Shown piece by piece: positions 34,251 through 45,391 of a stretch of 64,000 nucleotides of DNA. Made by a program: the position numbers and the translations under genes. The notes beneath the pieces were generated by a model. That model was not told the origin of the DNA. It ran no database searches and was given only the letters and a program-made list of their open reading frames with translations. The stretch is from contig CM074703.1 of assembly GCA_037367355.1 (NCBI GenBank), positions 930,001 to 994,000 of the forward strand. Direction: 5' to 3'. The stretch comes from Neoscytalidium dimidiatum (lineage: Eukaryota; Ascomycota; Dothideomycetes; Botryosphaeriales; Botryosphaeriaceae). Within the stretch, counting starts at the first letter, position 1, and the number at the start of each line of letters is the position of its first letter.

Positions 34251-34951
34251 TTACCTCGTGGTTAACGTGCATTAGTAGCTCCAAGCTATGGTATCTTCAG
34301 AGCGTCTGGCTGGAGATCTCTGATGATGGAAATTATAGGGACGTCTTAGTGGGGAGCTACGATTTACCCAAATCTACAAGTATCTCCTCCATGCCCACAA
34401 CGTACCTGGAGTCTCCCCTGATCTTGTTCCAAGACCTGGGCGTCGGCGATACCGCACCCAGGGCCAGACCCCGAACTATCATCCCCTGGATCTCAGGCTC
34501 CTCTATCGACACAACATCTCAGTGCGCTCCTTTGGGAATGGCGGTCGGCGCGATACCAAGGGCGGGCCCGACAAGGGAGGAGGGAGTCGTTCTTTTGTGT
34601 AGGAAGACGACCTTAGAAGTGAACGCAGTACCGAGATCCGCGCGCATCAACTTCCTCGCCTTCTTTGAGGACGATAAGGAACTCAGTCTCAGCCATGCGT
34701 CCGCCTTCGCCAATTTCCCATACCAGAGCACCCGCTCTATCATGGTCAGCGTGGAATACAACATTCCTGCAGCGCGCTCGGTGGCCGGCATCGATCGATT
34801 CCTGTACACACACAGCACCTCGTCCATCCATCTGCGACTGGTGGACAAACATGATAGGCCTAATGAGGCCAGATATGCCTTAGAGTCATTGTCCAAGCCC
34901 TTTGCACACGACCTGCCAGCCTCGATCGTCATGATTCCGAAGGCGGAGTGA
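34251..34951 (+). pseudogene. Open frame fused to oxygenase fragment, origin unknown
   Basis: The reading frame of the oxygenase fragment stays open to a stop at 34949-34951, but its similarity to oxygenases stops near 34250. A short piece resembling the linker before the P450 domain (YKYLLHAHNV) lies in another frame near 34365. The last 130 residues (INFLAFFEDDKELSLSHA and onward, 34640-34948) look protein-like but I do not recognise them. This may be the 3' end of another gene joined by deletion, or read-through of decayed sequence. Confidence 0.45.
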
Positions 34952-36103
34952 AAAGATGCGGGTGTTGTCGGGTATAGCTGGGTGCCTTGTACATGTTTTG
35001 TATCTGCAACGCTCTGATACTTCCCTGGGCGATGATGTCGACGTTTTTTTTTCTAAAAAAAAAACCTAAGAAGCTTGGCCTGGGAAATCTAAAATTTTCA
35101 TTATAATTACGATCTATCACTATATGATCCGGTGCTTCGAACCACTGTCCTATCCTCTTTGGTTGAAGGCAATAGTTCTTGTGGAATTTGATAACTTGCA
35201 TAGCAGTAGCATTCAGAGTTCTCGCAGGAAGCAAGTACTGTGACACGAACGTCTTACCACTCGCAGATTTCAGGTACCATTTGAGAATGGCCTTCACGCT
35301 TTTAGAATTAGTTTCGGTGTTGGAAATGATTAGTGCAGGTCCGAAGTATTTCTGCAGACACTGGACTATTAAATCCTTAGTTCTCAGCTTACCATAGAAA
35401 GGCCGTTATCAATCGTACATCGACTTTCTCAGCAAATTGGATTAGCTTAAGTGGAGAAATCCGGAACTTAACCAGTTACGAATAAGTCATTCGTGGAAAT
35501 AATTTTATGATGGCTACACTGTGTAGCATACCGTTGAAAGCTGGACTATTGATGGACGCGCAAGTGCCATCTATAATCGTGACGTAATGCACTGGTACTA
35601 AGATGTCGCAACACATTGAGACTTCTACTTATGCTAAAGCCAATTCTGGTCATATCGAGTTTATTCGCATGATATTACTGCTACGTGTCTGCTTGTCTGG
35701 CTGATATTCAGTGGCGAGATGAGATAGAAAGGTAGTTACCTAGTGATAATAAATATCTTATTCATCCAACTGGCCCCACACACGGACAGCAATACCTTCC
35801 AGTAACTAGTATTTTTCGTATATGACGTGCTTGTTACTACATAGTTGGTAAATAGTTGTGTCAATTTTTAGTGTTATTAGGGAGCACGTATACGTAGACA
35901 TGAGACCCTGACTGTCCTCGCGTCTCCACGTCACGCTGACGTTCAACCACACCATCACAGATACGTAACATGATTTCGCCTGCACAGAACCTCCAACGTG
36001 AATATATATTCATCGCCCATTCAGTGATCATTTCTTTCAGAGATTCAACATTCTTCTGGCATCCAACCATCAATCGCACGACTCTCTACACTTTTCGGTT
36101 ACC
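34952..36103. other. intergenic, no gene seen
   Basis: AT-rich 1.15 kb with no supported gene. A TATATATT stretch at 36003-36010 could be the TATA region of the Con-6-like gene. Confidence 0.5.
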
Positions 36104-36400
36104 ATGTCTTTCCAACGCAACATTGACAGGGACGCAACCCTACAGAACATCAACGACCAGCCCGAGGACATCAGCAAGAGCGCTCAGGGCCACAAGGCCA
36201 ATCTCAGTAATCCAAGTATGCAATTACTAACGACATGTACTCTTGGTTGCGAATCATTGACATCTTCCACAGACACCAGTGAGGAATCCAAGAAGAATTC
36301 TCGCCAAGCACTTGAAAGCCTTGGTGGAGAAAATGCCTTCTACGGCAAAAATGAACCGGAAAAGGACCCCAACAGAGTTGCTGGTGGCCTGAAATCGTAA
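36104..36400 (+). CDS. Con-6 family conidiation-specific protein
   Basis: Exons 36104-36215 and 36273-36400, with a 57-bp intron (donor GTATGC, acceptor CCACAG), give 79 aa. Splicing creates the family motif NPNTSEESKKNSRQALE, absent from the unspliced reading. Neurospora Con-6-type proteins are small, hydrophilic, highly expressed in conidia and of unknown biochemical role. The C-terminus PNRVAGGLKS looks like the start of a second Con-6 unit that ends early at TAA. A GTAAG at the stop could allow a further splice, but the alternative frame also stops quickly. Confidence 0.85.
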   Translation: MSFQRNIDRDATLQNINDQPEDISKSAQGHKANLSNPSMQLLTTCTLGCESLTSSTDTSEESKKNSRQALESLGGENAFYGKNEPEKDPNRVAGGLKS

Positions 36401-38666
36401 GTTCATGTCGGCCATCCCATTACAGGCGATATATTCGCGGATGAACGAGAGATCGCCAAGCTGACAGTCGTGTTCAATGAAGCACTATCAATCAATCTAA
36501 GCCTGAAGTGAGTCAGGAAGCCCGTGATTCGGCAAGTGAGAGACTGGATGAACTGAGTGGTGGAAAAAAATAAGCCGGCAAATGCAGCTCAAACTGCGTT
36601 TGACGGTGTCAAGGGTCAATGGCAACCAACTGTATTGTAGGAGCAATGACACGGTGCCACGTTTTTGTTGCACTATGGATACTATTGTGTATCCATGAAT
36701 CAGACCCCTGTATATGCGTGAATTCCTGCAAATTAATATTCTGAAGGGAATTGAAAATACTTTCTTCAAAAAGCATCAATTTTGATGTAGTATATATTGA
36801 TGTCTATCAATTCGCGGGAAATTTCCCCCCTTTGATTTCTGAGCAGTTAGGCGTTTGATGGGAAAGCCACAATATGATATAAACCTCCATATTCTGAAAA
36901 TATTAGCTTGAGATAACATCAAGTATGTCAATCGACTAAAGTCTGTTGAACAAAAAGCGGTGCTTAAGTTACCATTGCGTGCATTATATTGCAACAAAGT
37001 CTTGGATGCACATTTTACTACCAGGAGCTTGCTATTAGGTGCGTCTTTCAACTTCTGACGACAGCTATATTTAGCCTCCACACACCCATCGATATGGTCA
37101 TTCTTCAGGGATATGTCTTTCCACTGTTTCGACTTATGTATCACTAGCTCTCCTGAATAGGTTTTTTTTTTTCGCTCTATCAGGGTTCGCATCATGAAAG
37201 TCAACTAAATGTGGGAAAATTTTCCCTTCTCGAGCTCTAATCATCTAAAAAAAAAAAAAAAAAAACCTTCACAAGCTACCAACCCCTTCTTAATCCATCC
37301 CCACAACACGATTGTGCATTACAGCCAAGGACACACTAGAAATAATCTCATGCGGCTCCTTTTCTCATCTAATCCCTCATCTTCCTCGATGCATGCACCA
37401 CACATTGGCCACGATATCCATTACCATTATAGTCTTACAGCATCGGCCTAGCGCTCCGCTGTTCCGCGCAACTCCCCACCACCCACCTCGATGTACCAAG
37501 CATCTTTATTTGGTGCACCATTGCGCTAATATCATCAACCAGGTCTCCTAGTATATGACGATGGAGCCTTGAGTGCACCGAATACGTATTCGTAGGGGTG
37601 CATGAGGTACTAGCGTACAAGTACATGATTATCTTATATCGGTATTACGAAATTGCTCATACGCGTAAAGAGAGCTATATATCTCTTCTAACTTAAGGAG
37701 CCACATGGCTATAGCATTAAGTGGTTACTTTGATAGTTAACAGAGAAAATCAGCTGCTTACTACATAGAGATCTAGTCCGGTAGCCGCGCAGTGTAAAGC
37801 ACGGAGCTGGGTGAAAAAAGAGTTCTCGTTGCTCCCCAGCACGCATCCGAACACGAAATTTAGAGCACTCAAGACTTCGCCGTACTGTACCGGGCGGCCA
37901 AGTAGGTGATTTCCAGCGCTACGGTGCACTATATAAAGGCTTTCGGTGCACAAACAAAGCGTTGCGTCCATTTTTGGGCGGGACACCCACCAACCGACCC
38001 AATACTACAGGAAACCTCGCACCGCCACGCACCCTCCACTTTAACCTTAACAAGAACCATTTTTGGTCCACACGACCCCAACTCCCGTCCGCCAACCAGC
38101 ATCACCTGCCCTGCGCCGGGCCCACTCGGTCCCCCCCGGCCCGCGGGCACTCCCGCGGCCGCGTTTCAGGCTTCCTGTTTCGCATCGCCCCCACCTTGCT
38201 AATGCCGCTCCCGATGGCGTATAACAATATAGCTGCGGCCCCGGTCGCTTGCCAAGGGTGGAGCCAGATGGCGCAATGACCTCTCGGCTGCAGCCGATCG
38301 TGGGACGATCTGGGAGGCGGGGTTAGGCGTTGGGGAGGGTTAAGCTTAAGTTTAGTAGGTAAGGTTGCAGTGGCGTGGTATGTGCAGAACGTCGGTGTCT
38401 TGGGTAGTGCTGTGTCAAATGCATGTGGCGAGGCGGTGTTTGACATATGGTGAATGACGTGGACCAGTGGGCGGAGCTGGGAGAGATGGTAGGTCTTGAG
38501 TGGTGAGGAGGATGTTGGAAATAGATGCGGAGGAGGGACGAGACCTCGGACCGAGTTTTGGTTGCGGGATTGGGAGGGCGATGGTGCTGCGACGGTGGTG
38601 TTAAGGTGATGGGCTTACTTCTTAAACGTGGAAGGCAGACTTCCGGCAGGAGGGATGTGAAGAAGG
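36401..38666. other. intergenic, no gene seen
   Basis: 2.3 kb without a supported gene. It contains a long A-run near 37248-37265. The segment from about 37980 to 38640 is GC-rich on C/A-skewed sequence and may be promoter of the gene at 38874. Confidence 0.5.
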
Positions 38667-38674
38667 TATAAAAG
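38667..38674 (+). promoter_or_regulatory. TATA box of glycine-rich secreted protein gene
   Basis: A clear TATAAAAG lies 200 bp before the ATG at 38874, followed by C/T-rich sequence and an A/C-rich leader just before the start. Confidence 0.65.
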
Positions 38675-38873
38675 ATGGGACATCTTGCTTCGCTCATCAG
38701 CACAACGACCACAATCTCTTCATGGAAACAAAACTGCAGAGCAGTCCTTTCACTCCCTTTCGTTCAACTGCCAGGTCTTCTCAGGACACATATACGTGCT
38801 CTTTTCTTCATATTCAACTCAATCTCCAAAGACTTCTCAAATTTTGATCACTCATTCACACAACAATTTCAAC

Positions 38874-39536
38874 ATGCATTTTACCCACATTCTCCTCCTC
38901 GCCACCGCTGCGTCCACCACCTCCGCCGCGGCCATTGTCCGCCGTGACGAGCACGCTAAGCCCTACGCCATCCGCCTCGCGCCCAACAATCCCATCCTCG
39001 ACAAGCGCACCGTCTTCCCTATTCTCAAGGTCCGTCAGAGCAGTAGCGGGGAGACTGATTCAGAGAGCGGCGCTGGTGGCGCTGGCGGTGCTGGTGCTGA
39101 GGAAGGGGAGGGTGGTAAAGGGAAGGGGAAGGGCAAAGGTAAGGATAGTCCGGGTGAAGAGGCAGGTGGAGCTGGTGGAGAGGGCGAAGGTCCGAGTGCT
39201 GGCGGAGGGGTTGCTGGCGCTGATGGTAAAGGACCCGGTGCTGGTGGCAAGGGTCCTGGTGCCGGTGGAGAGGAAGAAGGAAACAGTGGCAGCAGCGGGC
39301 CGGCCGGCGAAGAAGGTCCTGGCGTGGCCGCTGGGGGTGAAGAGGGTGCGGGTTCGGGTGCTGGAGGTAAGGGAGGCGGCGCTGGTGGAGAAAAGGAGGG
39401 CTCTAGACCAGGTGCTGAGGGCGCAGGAGAGGAAAATGGACCCGGATCAGGGCCTGGTGGTAAGAGGTCGGGTTCGGCGTCCAGCTCGGGCGAGAGTTCT
39501 AGCAGTTCTGGTGTGGACAAGCGTGATCCCATGTGA
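38874..39536 (+). CDS. Secreted Gly/Glu-rich low-complexity protein with dibasic sites
   Basis: 220 aa, no intron. The ATG at 38874 is chosen because it starts a signal peptide (MHFTHILLLATAASTTSAAA) cut before a dibasic VRR; the frame is open further upstream but without a hydrophobic start. Residues about 57-200 are a low-complexity run of Gly, Ala, Glu and Lys with loosely repeated GAGG and KGPGAGG units, followed by a Ser-rich tail. Kex2-type sites occur after the signal (RR), at LDKR, GGKR and VDKR near the C-terminus. Cell-wall or extracellular protein is an inference; no known family was recognised. Confidence 0.75.
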   Translation: MHFTHILLLATAASTTSAAAIVRRDEHAKPYAIRLAPNNPILDKRTVFPILKVRQSSSGETDSESGAGGAGGAGAEEGEGGKGKGKGKGKDSPGEEAGGAGGEGEGPSAGGGVAGADGKGPGAGGKGPGAGGEEEGNSGSSGPAGEEGPGVAAGGEEGAGSGAGGKGGGAGGEKEGSRPGAEGAGEENGPGSGPGGKRSGSASSSGESSSSSGVDKRDPM

Positions 39537-39920
39537 TTTGGATGAGTTTACACATCTCGCCAATACGATGGGTTTGGGATGAAGCGAAGGGGATCTAAGA
39601 GCTTCTGTATACATACCAATACCTTTCCCAGTTGTACTCGTACCACCGTCCATGGCTGTCTCTCATTAGTCGAAACCCACCTTTGCAGTGGGGTTGTTCG
39701 TGGATTCATGTGTTTAAATGGCCTCTTCGTTTTCATGCTTGTTCGTTCGTGGCAGCAAATCTGGAGTAGTCCATAACTATGATTGAATGGTGTTGATTTT
39801 GGTCAGGATTCGTGTGAAATCGATCGCTGTGAACCGTATGGTAACTGCATGGTATCTGGCATAATCTAGTTGGCCTTCTGAGCGATAGTCAACGGAAACT
39901 CTTTGCTCTTAGGCGGTCAA
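39537..39920. other. intergenic, convergent 3' ends
   Basis: Spacer between two convergent genes. Nothing further supported. Confidence 0.5.
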
Positions 39921-40748
39921 TTATAGCTTTGCTCGCTTATTGTCTGTCCTTTTTGCCTCTTCTTCCTTCTTGAGCTCTGCCTCGATCTCATCATCCCAGG
40001 GCACTCTAAAACTGGCATGCTTATCATTCATGGCGACATTGACCTTGTGATGTTCGGCGGTAGCGTACACGATCTTGCCATCGAGTGACGTCATTTCTCC
40101 TCGTATCATGGCCATGGTCTTGCCGGCTTGCACGACACGGGAGGTAAGCAATACGGTGGCACCGATTGGAACAGCGCGTAAATAGGAGATGTTGAGGGAG
40201 CGGGTGACACCGCCCATGAAACTGCGCCACGTGAGTGATGGGAACCCGAGAGTCGAAAGCGAATACGCACAACCAGAAATTCGGACGGGACAGCGGATTT
40301 AAGGCGGAGGTGGTGGCCATGTCTGCAGGCGTCAGAGCTTGTGTGGAGCCGGTGGACTGGGACGACAGACCAAAAATAACACCTGCGGCTCCACCGTGCA
40401 TCACATCGTTCAGGTTCGAAAACTCGTTGCCGATGGTAAGCTCGTACTGAACGTAGCCTTCGGGCCCAGCATCGACGAGCTTCAATTGGTTCATCACATT
40501 GCCGTCGAAGTCCTACATGTGCGGTCTACGGTCAGTATACAGCGACATCCCGGATGCGGAAGTTGGAGAGTGGTAGCACTAACCACATGGCCATGTGGGC
40601 GCTGGGCTGCGATGCGCTTATACCTGTACACCGTGTAAGCTTTGGCGAGAGATGACGGTGGGGCCGAGGAGACGGAAAGATACCGGTCGAACAGCGCCTG
40701 GACGGCGCGCATGGCCTTTGCTCTGCCGTCAGCATCCGCGGGGGCCAT
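39921..40748 (-). CDS. Hotdog-fold acyl-CoA thioesterase (4HBT / ACOT13-like)
   Basis: Exons 40748-40632, 40512-40271 and 40221-39921 give 219 aa. Intron 1 (119 bp) uses a GTGTAC donor, the only one that keeps phase; intron 2 is 49 bp. The catalytic-type hotdog segment NLNDVMHGGAAGVIFGL lies in exon 2 and GGVTRSLNISYLRAVPIG in exon 3. These are typical of small PaaI/ACOT13 thioesterases that hydrolyse acyl-CoA. The C-terminus is charged (EAELKKEEEAKRTDNKR). The gene is divergent from the MFS gene at 41164. Confidence 0.83.
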
Positions 40749-41163
40749 GGCTATTGTGTGTATCAATCTGCGCATTGGCTGGTCAGCGGAGACGAGCAGG
40801 ACTGCGCAAGCTGATATCGACACGGCCGAGCCGAGCAACCCCTCTCTTCGGTCAGCCCTGGGAGCTGCGACAGGCCAGCCAGCTAGCCAGCAGGCCAGGA
40901 CACCTCGGGCCGGCCGGCGGGGATCTGCAGCTAGCGGGAGGCTGTTCGCGTGCAACACGAAACCCAAGCACCGCAACGCGAAACAAGTGGTTGACGATCA
41001 CACGTCCCGCCGCCCATCTCACCCTACCCGCCCCAGCTCGACACGTATATACTTTTCTTTGCCCCCATGCCGCCCTGCCCTTTCCTTACTTGTGAGTCCT
41101 TCGTTTCCTCCATAATCTGACAGCTGGTCTCCTGTCTCCACGTTCCATCAGCTGCCGAACACC
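40749..41163. promoter_or_regulatory. Shared divergent promoter region (thioesterase / MFS gene)
   Basis: 415 bp between two head-to-head start codons. No specific binding site is claimed. Confidence 0.4.
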
Positions 41164-42678
41164 ATGGCTTCTTCATCCCCGCCTGTTCCCAAAGAGCTGC
41201 GGCGCAAGGTGTTGCGCGTACTTTTTGTCTCTCTGCTGCTGGATCTGGTAATTCTCCGCCCTCAACCCAGCTTCTCTTCCTCCCAGCAATCAATTAACGA
41301 GCTCCGTCTCCTAGATTTCCTTCACATTCATCCTTCCGCTCTTCCCGAAGCTCCTCGAATTCTACCGCGACCACGAGGCTGCCAATGCTTCGTCCAACAC
41401 CGTCCTCAACCGCGTACTCGCCGGCCTCAACGCCTACAAGAACGCCTTCGCGAAGCCCATTAACGACCGCTACGACATCGTACTTCTCGGCGGAGCCCTG
41501 GGCTCCCTCTTTTCCTTCCTGCAGGCCATCGCATCTCCCATCATTGGCAAACTCTCTGACAAATATGGGCGCCGGACCGCACTTCTCTGGTCCATGGTCG
41601 GGAACATCTTCTCCGTTGCCCTGTGGGTCGCTGCGACCGACTTCCGGACCTTCCTGGCGTCGCGGGTCGTCGGCGGGCTGAGCGAGGGCAACGTGCAGCT
41701 GGCGCTGGCGATCGCGACGGACATCAGCGACGAGACGCAGCGGGGAGCGACGATGGCGCTCGTGGGCGCATGCTTCAGCATCGCCTTCACCTTCGGACCC
41801 GCGCTCGGCGCCTGGCTCTCCACCATTACGACCGTTGCCGCGAACCCGTTCGCCACCGCCGCCGGCTTCTCGCTGTTCCTGATCGTCACCGAGACTCTCT
41901 ACCTATACGCAGCCCTTCCAGAAACGCTACCCGTCGAAACCAAGGCCAACGGAAGCGCGGAACAGAAGAAGGCGGACAGGCAGGAAGAAGAGCAGAAGCC
42001 CCGCGCGCGCACGAACTCGCACGCGATCCTAAACTTCACGCACTTCATCTTCATCCTCTTCTTCTCGGGCATGGAGTTCTCGCTGCCGTTCATGACGTAC
42101 GACCTGTTCGCGTACGGCTCCAAGCAGTCCGGGCGGCTGCTCGGCTTCATCGGGCTGGTGGCGTCGCTGCTGCAGGGGTCCGTCACGCGCCGCCTGCACC
42201 CGCTGCGCGTCGTGCAGACGGGCGTGCTCAGCTGCGCCGTCGGCTTCTTCCTGCTCGGCCGCCTGACCACCGAGCGCCAGCTGTACGCCGCCGCCGCCTG
42301 CCTGGCCGTGACGAGCGCCACCGTCGTCACCGGCCTGAACAGCCTGAGCAGCTTCGAGGCGAGCCAGGGGGAGCGGGGTGGGAAGCTGGGGAACCATCGG
42401 AGCTGGGGTAAGTCTGGATTGTGCGGTTTTGGACCGTTCGCTCCTTTCGCTAACGGAATCTCCTTTCTTTAGGTCAAATTGGGCGCTCTCTTGGCCCCCT
42501 GATTTTCTGCTCGCTGTACTGGTGGGCTGGCCGTGAGTTTGCCTACGCTGTGGGTGGTGCCGGCATGGTCGGAGTCTGTGGCCTTGTGTTCGGTGGACTT
42601 AAGGTGCCGCCGGGTACGGAAGTGAAGAGAACGAGCAAGCAGCCCGCTGCTACCACAGAGAAGGCGGTGAAGTCATAA
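41164..42678 (+). CDS. MFS transporter (TetA/MFSD10-like)
   Basis: Exons 41164-41247, 41315-42407 and 42473-42678 give 460 aa, about 12 membrane segments. The first exon ends LLLDL and continues ISFTFILPLFPKLLEFY across the splice. The MFS signature GKLSDKYGRR lies between segments 2 and 3. SRVVGGLSEGNVQLALAIATDIS matches the antiporter motif region of DHA-like carriers. A charged cytoplasmic loop (KANGSAEQKKADRQEEEQK) divides the two halves. The family includes fungal and animal proteins of the tetracycline-transporter-like type; the substrate is unknown. Confidence 0.87.
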
Positions 42679-43058
42679 ATTCTATAGATAATTTAAAGTA
42701 ATGGGATGCTTTTTTTTTTTTTTGGATACCAAAGGGCTACAGGGAGGATGTAGAGATGCTGGCCACGTTGTCTCCGAGATGCGGCTCTTACAGAGTCTTG
42801 TCATATTTGAAGAGTGAACGCACTGCGGTGAGCCCATCCATCTCATTCAACTGATCGCTTTCGGAAACTGGAGAATTCATGTCATACAAACAAGTCTCGC
42901 GAAGGAGCTGAACCGTCGAAACCCGTAGTTTCCTGAACGGGATACTGTTTCCCTGACCATATACAGTCTCTCTTCCAGATTCGCCCATCGATCCCAGAAT
43001 AACGCCAATTGATGCTCTACACGTGATGATACAGAACCCAGGTACAACTGCATACCAT
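42679..43058. other. intergenic, convergent 3' ends
   Basis: Spacer with a T-run near 42711-42723 after the MFS stop. No gene supported. Confidence 0.5.
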
Positions 43059-43704
43059 CTACTTCTTCTTCTTTCCCCCACCCTTGAGTTCTAGAGGGAT
43101 TGTTAGTATTCGGCGTATATCAACAGCCAGCGATGACAACTTACCTGGTGGGCCCCTCTTCTTCTTCGGGGCACCCTTTCCACGAGCCTTGAGCCTGAGG
43201 TCCAACATTGTCAGCTTATCTACAAAGCCATGCGTCTTCCTGCGATGTTCCTCTCCCAATGTCCCATTTATTCTCGCCGCCCAGTGCAATCCCCTCTACA
43301 AAATTTATACATTGAATATGATGAAGGATATGACGTACGCGGCAACTTTCTCCTGGCGATCCCACTCGGCCAAATCCAAGCCCTCCCACTCCGGATACAG
43401 CTTTGCGAGGTCGTTGAACGTTCCAATGCGTCGAGGGTAGTATGCGGCGACCGACGGGCCCTTCAGACGCTCTCGCAAGATCTTAGTACCGAGGCGTGCA
43501 CCGGTGGGATTGAACACGGTGTTGAAGACTTTGCATTGGACCTGCGGAGGAGATAGTTCAGCGGACCATGACACGATTCGTGCGGCGCGATGCAATGGGC
43601 AATTGTGCAGGGGCATTTGGGCCGCAAGGTTGTATTGTGGGCGGGCAGAAGAATGGGAGTGTTACCCTCATCAGGTCGACAATGCGTTGGCGGGGAACCG
43701 ACAT
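43059..43704 (-). CDS. RSM27: Mitochondrial small-subunit ribosomal protein mS33 (Rsm27/MRPS33)
   Basis: Four exons, 43704-43666, 43541-43339, 43194-43145 and 43090-43059, give 107 aa, the size of the family. All joins keep phase and restore family sequence: the start RIVDLMR joins VQCKVFNTVFNPTGARLG, followed by LKGPSVAAYYPRRIGTF, and exon 2 to exon 3 gives LKARGKGAPKKKRGPP. The basic tail ends GGGKKKK. It is part of the mitoribosomal small subunit. The gene is divergent from the RNase III gene at 44067. The presequence is minimal. Confidence 0.93.
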
Positions 43705-44066
43705 GGCTGCGTGACGGGGGAGAGAGGCGGTCGCCGCCGGGCGGAAGTCGTCGCGCACGCGAAGTTCGAGGCGCCGCGGGCGGTGAGCAGTTTCTGCCGA
43801 TAGAGCAATCTGAAGCCTTACCGGTATAGGCTAGCTCCCGCTCGGTTAGCGGTTCGTGGGGCAGCGGGCTGCGGGCAGCTCTGTTTAGATCTTGTCGCGC
43901 GTCAACTTTCGCAACTTTTCTGCCTTCCTCAACGCCTTCGTCACTCGAGCTCGCTGACGACACCACGACTTACGGCACGAGCACTTGAACTTGCGACAGC
44001 CTTCCTGTACCCTTTAAGAACCTATTTCAGCGAGCTGAACGCCATTGCAACGCGCAATCACTCACC
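43705..44066. promoter_or_regulatory. Shared divergent promoter region (mS33 / RNase III)
   Basis: 362 bp between two head-to-head start codons. No defined site is claimed. Confidence 0.4.
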
Positions 44067-45210
44067 ATGGCGACCAAGTACGGATCCAGCAGCAAGGCCG
44101 CCGCCGGCGCTAAGCGCGCCTTTCCTGACAACGAGGAGGAAAGCAATGGCAGCAAGCGCATGCTCTTCGACATCAAGAAGGGAGAAAGGTCTACTACTCC
44201 AAACTTTTGGGCCTCGAATGGTAAAATACTGGTTAACCTCTGCCTCACACAGTTTCCTCTGCCCGTGTCACGGCCCCACAAACCAGTGGCTCGTCCACAC
44301 CTCCCCTCTGAACAGTATCCGCTGCACTTGCATAAGTAAGCTCCTCTAAAAACAACCTCAAGTCGCTGATTACGTGTTGCTAGCACAAACCGCTGCAGGT
44401 GTAGCTGTGAGCACGCTACCTCACATCCACAACGCCGAGACCGAAAAGCTCGTCTTCACCCATCCGTCAGTCGCCGAGTATCTGACCGACACCTACAACC
44501 GCCTTGAGTGGTACGGAGATTCTGTCATCGAGATGGTCGCGACCGACCTGCTGTGGGAGACATACCCGGGCCTCCCTGCCGGCCGCCTTTCCCAGATCCG
44601 CGAGTCGCTCGTCAACAACATGCGACTCTCTACCTTCTCGCGCGCTTACGGTTTTGACAACAATCTCCTTATCGACAAGAAGATCTGGGTCAACAGCACC
44701 AGCGGCACTCGGACCAAGATCCTCGGTGATGTCTTTGAAGCTTACGTTGGTGCCATCGCCCTCGAAGACCGCGGTACGGATGAGGATCGCGCGGGCAAGT
44801 GGCTTCGTGAGCTCTGGAAGCCTTTGCTTGTAGATGCCGATAGGTTCGAGCTCGAGGACGACAAGAACCAGGATGACATCAAGATGCGCGCCAACTCCAC
44901 CTTCAGTCCCAGCGGTTCCGGCCTTCATGCCTGGTTCGAAGACATGGGCATGGTCATGGTAAACAAGGCACAGCAGCAGTTCCGCGTCGGCTACTTTCTT
45001 AAGGGATGGGGCCACGAGAAACTCAAGCTTGGTGAGGGAGTCGGTCAGAACAAAAAGACGGCCAAGACCCGTGCTGCTGCGGAAGCCCTTAATAGGGCCA
45101 AGACCGACCATGTTCTGAAGGAGATCAAGGAGAAGACCGATAAGTACAAGGCGGAGAAGAGGGCGGAGAAGGAAGAGAGGGAGAAGGAGCTTGCTCTGGA
45201 GAAGGAGTAG
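44067..45210 (+). CDS. Ribonuclease III (Rnt1-like)
   Basis: Exons 44067-44220 and 44384-45210 with a 163-bp intron give 326 aa. The signature RLEWYGDSVIEM is at residues 91-102 with Glu93 and Asp97, and the second metal-binding half KILGDVFEAYVGA lies about 70 residues further on. These are the acidic residues that cut double-stranded RNA. A C-terminal segment resembles a degenerate double-stranded-RNA-binding domain, then a long charged Lys/Glu helix ends the protein. The family processes rRNA, snRNA and snoRNA precursors in the nucleus. The intron has other possible donors and acceptors inside it, so the N-terminal 20 residues around the join are less certain. Confidence 0.88.
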
Positions 45211-45391
45211 GCAAAGGCGGAGACCCATCTCTTCGGAGATCTACATTTTGCATGGGGGGGAACGGAGTTCTGGGAGATCATGCTCGATACCCATATAGGC
45301 AATTGACATTCAATTTCTTGCTCTTTGCAATTGCTCGTACTGATACTACCGATGAACCATCCAACCATCCAGGGCTATCCCAAAAACAAAC

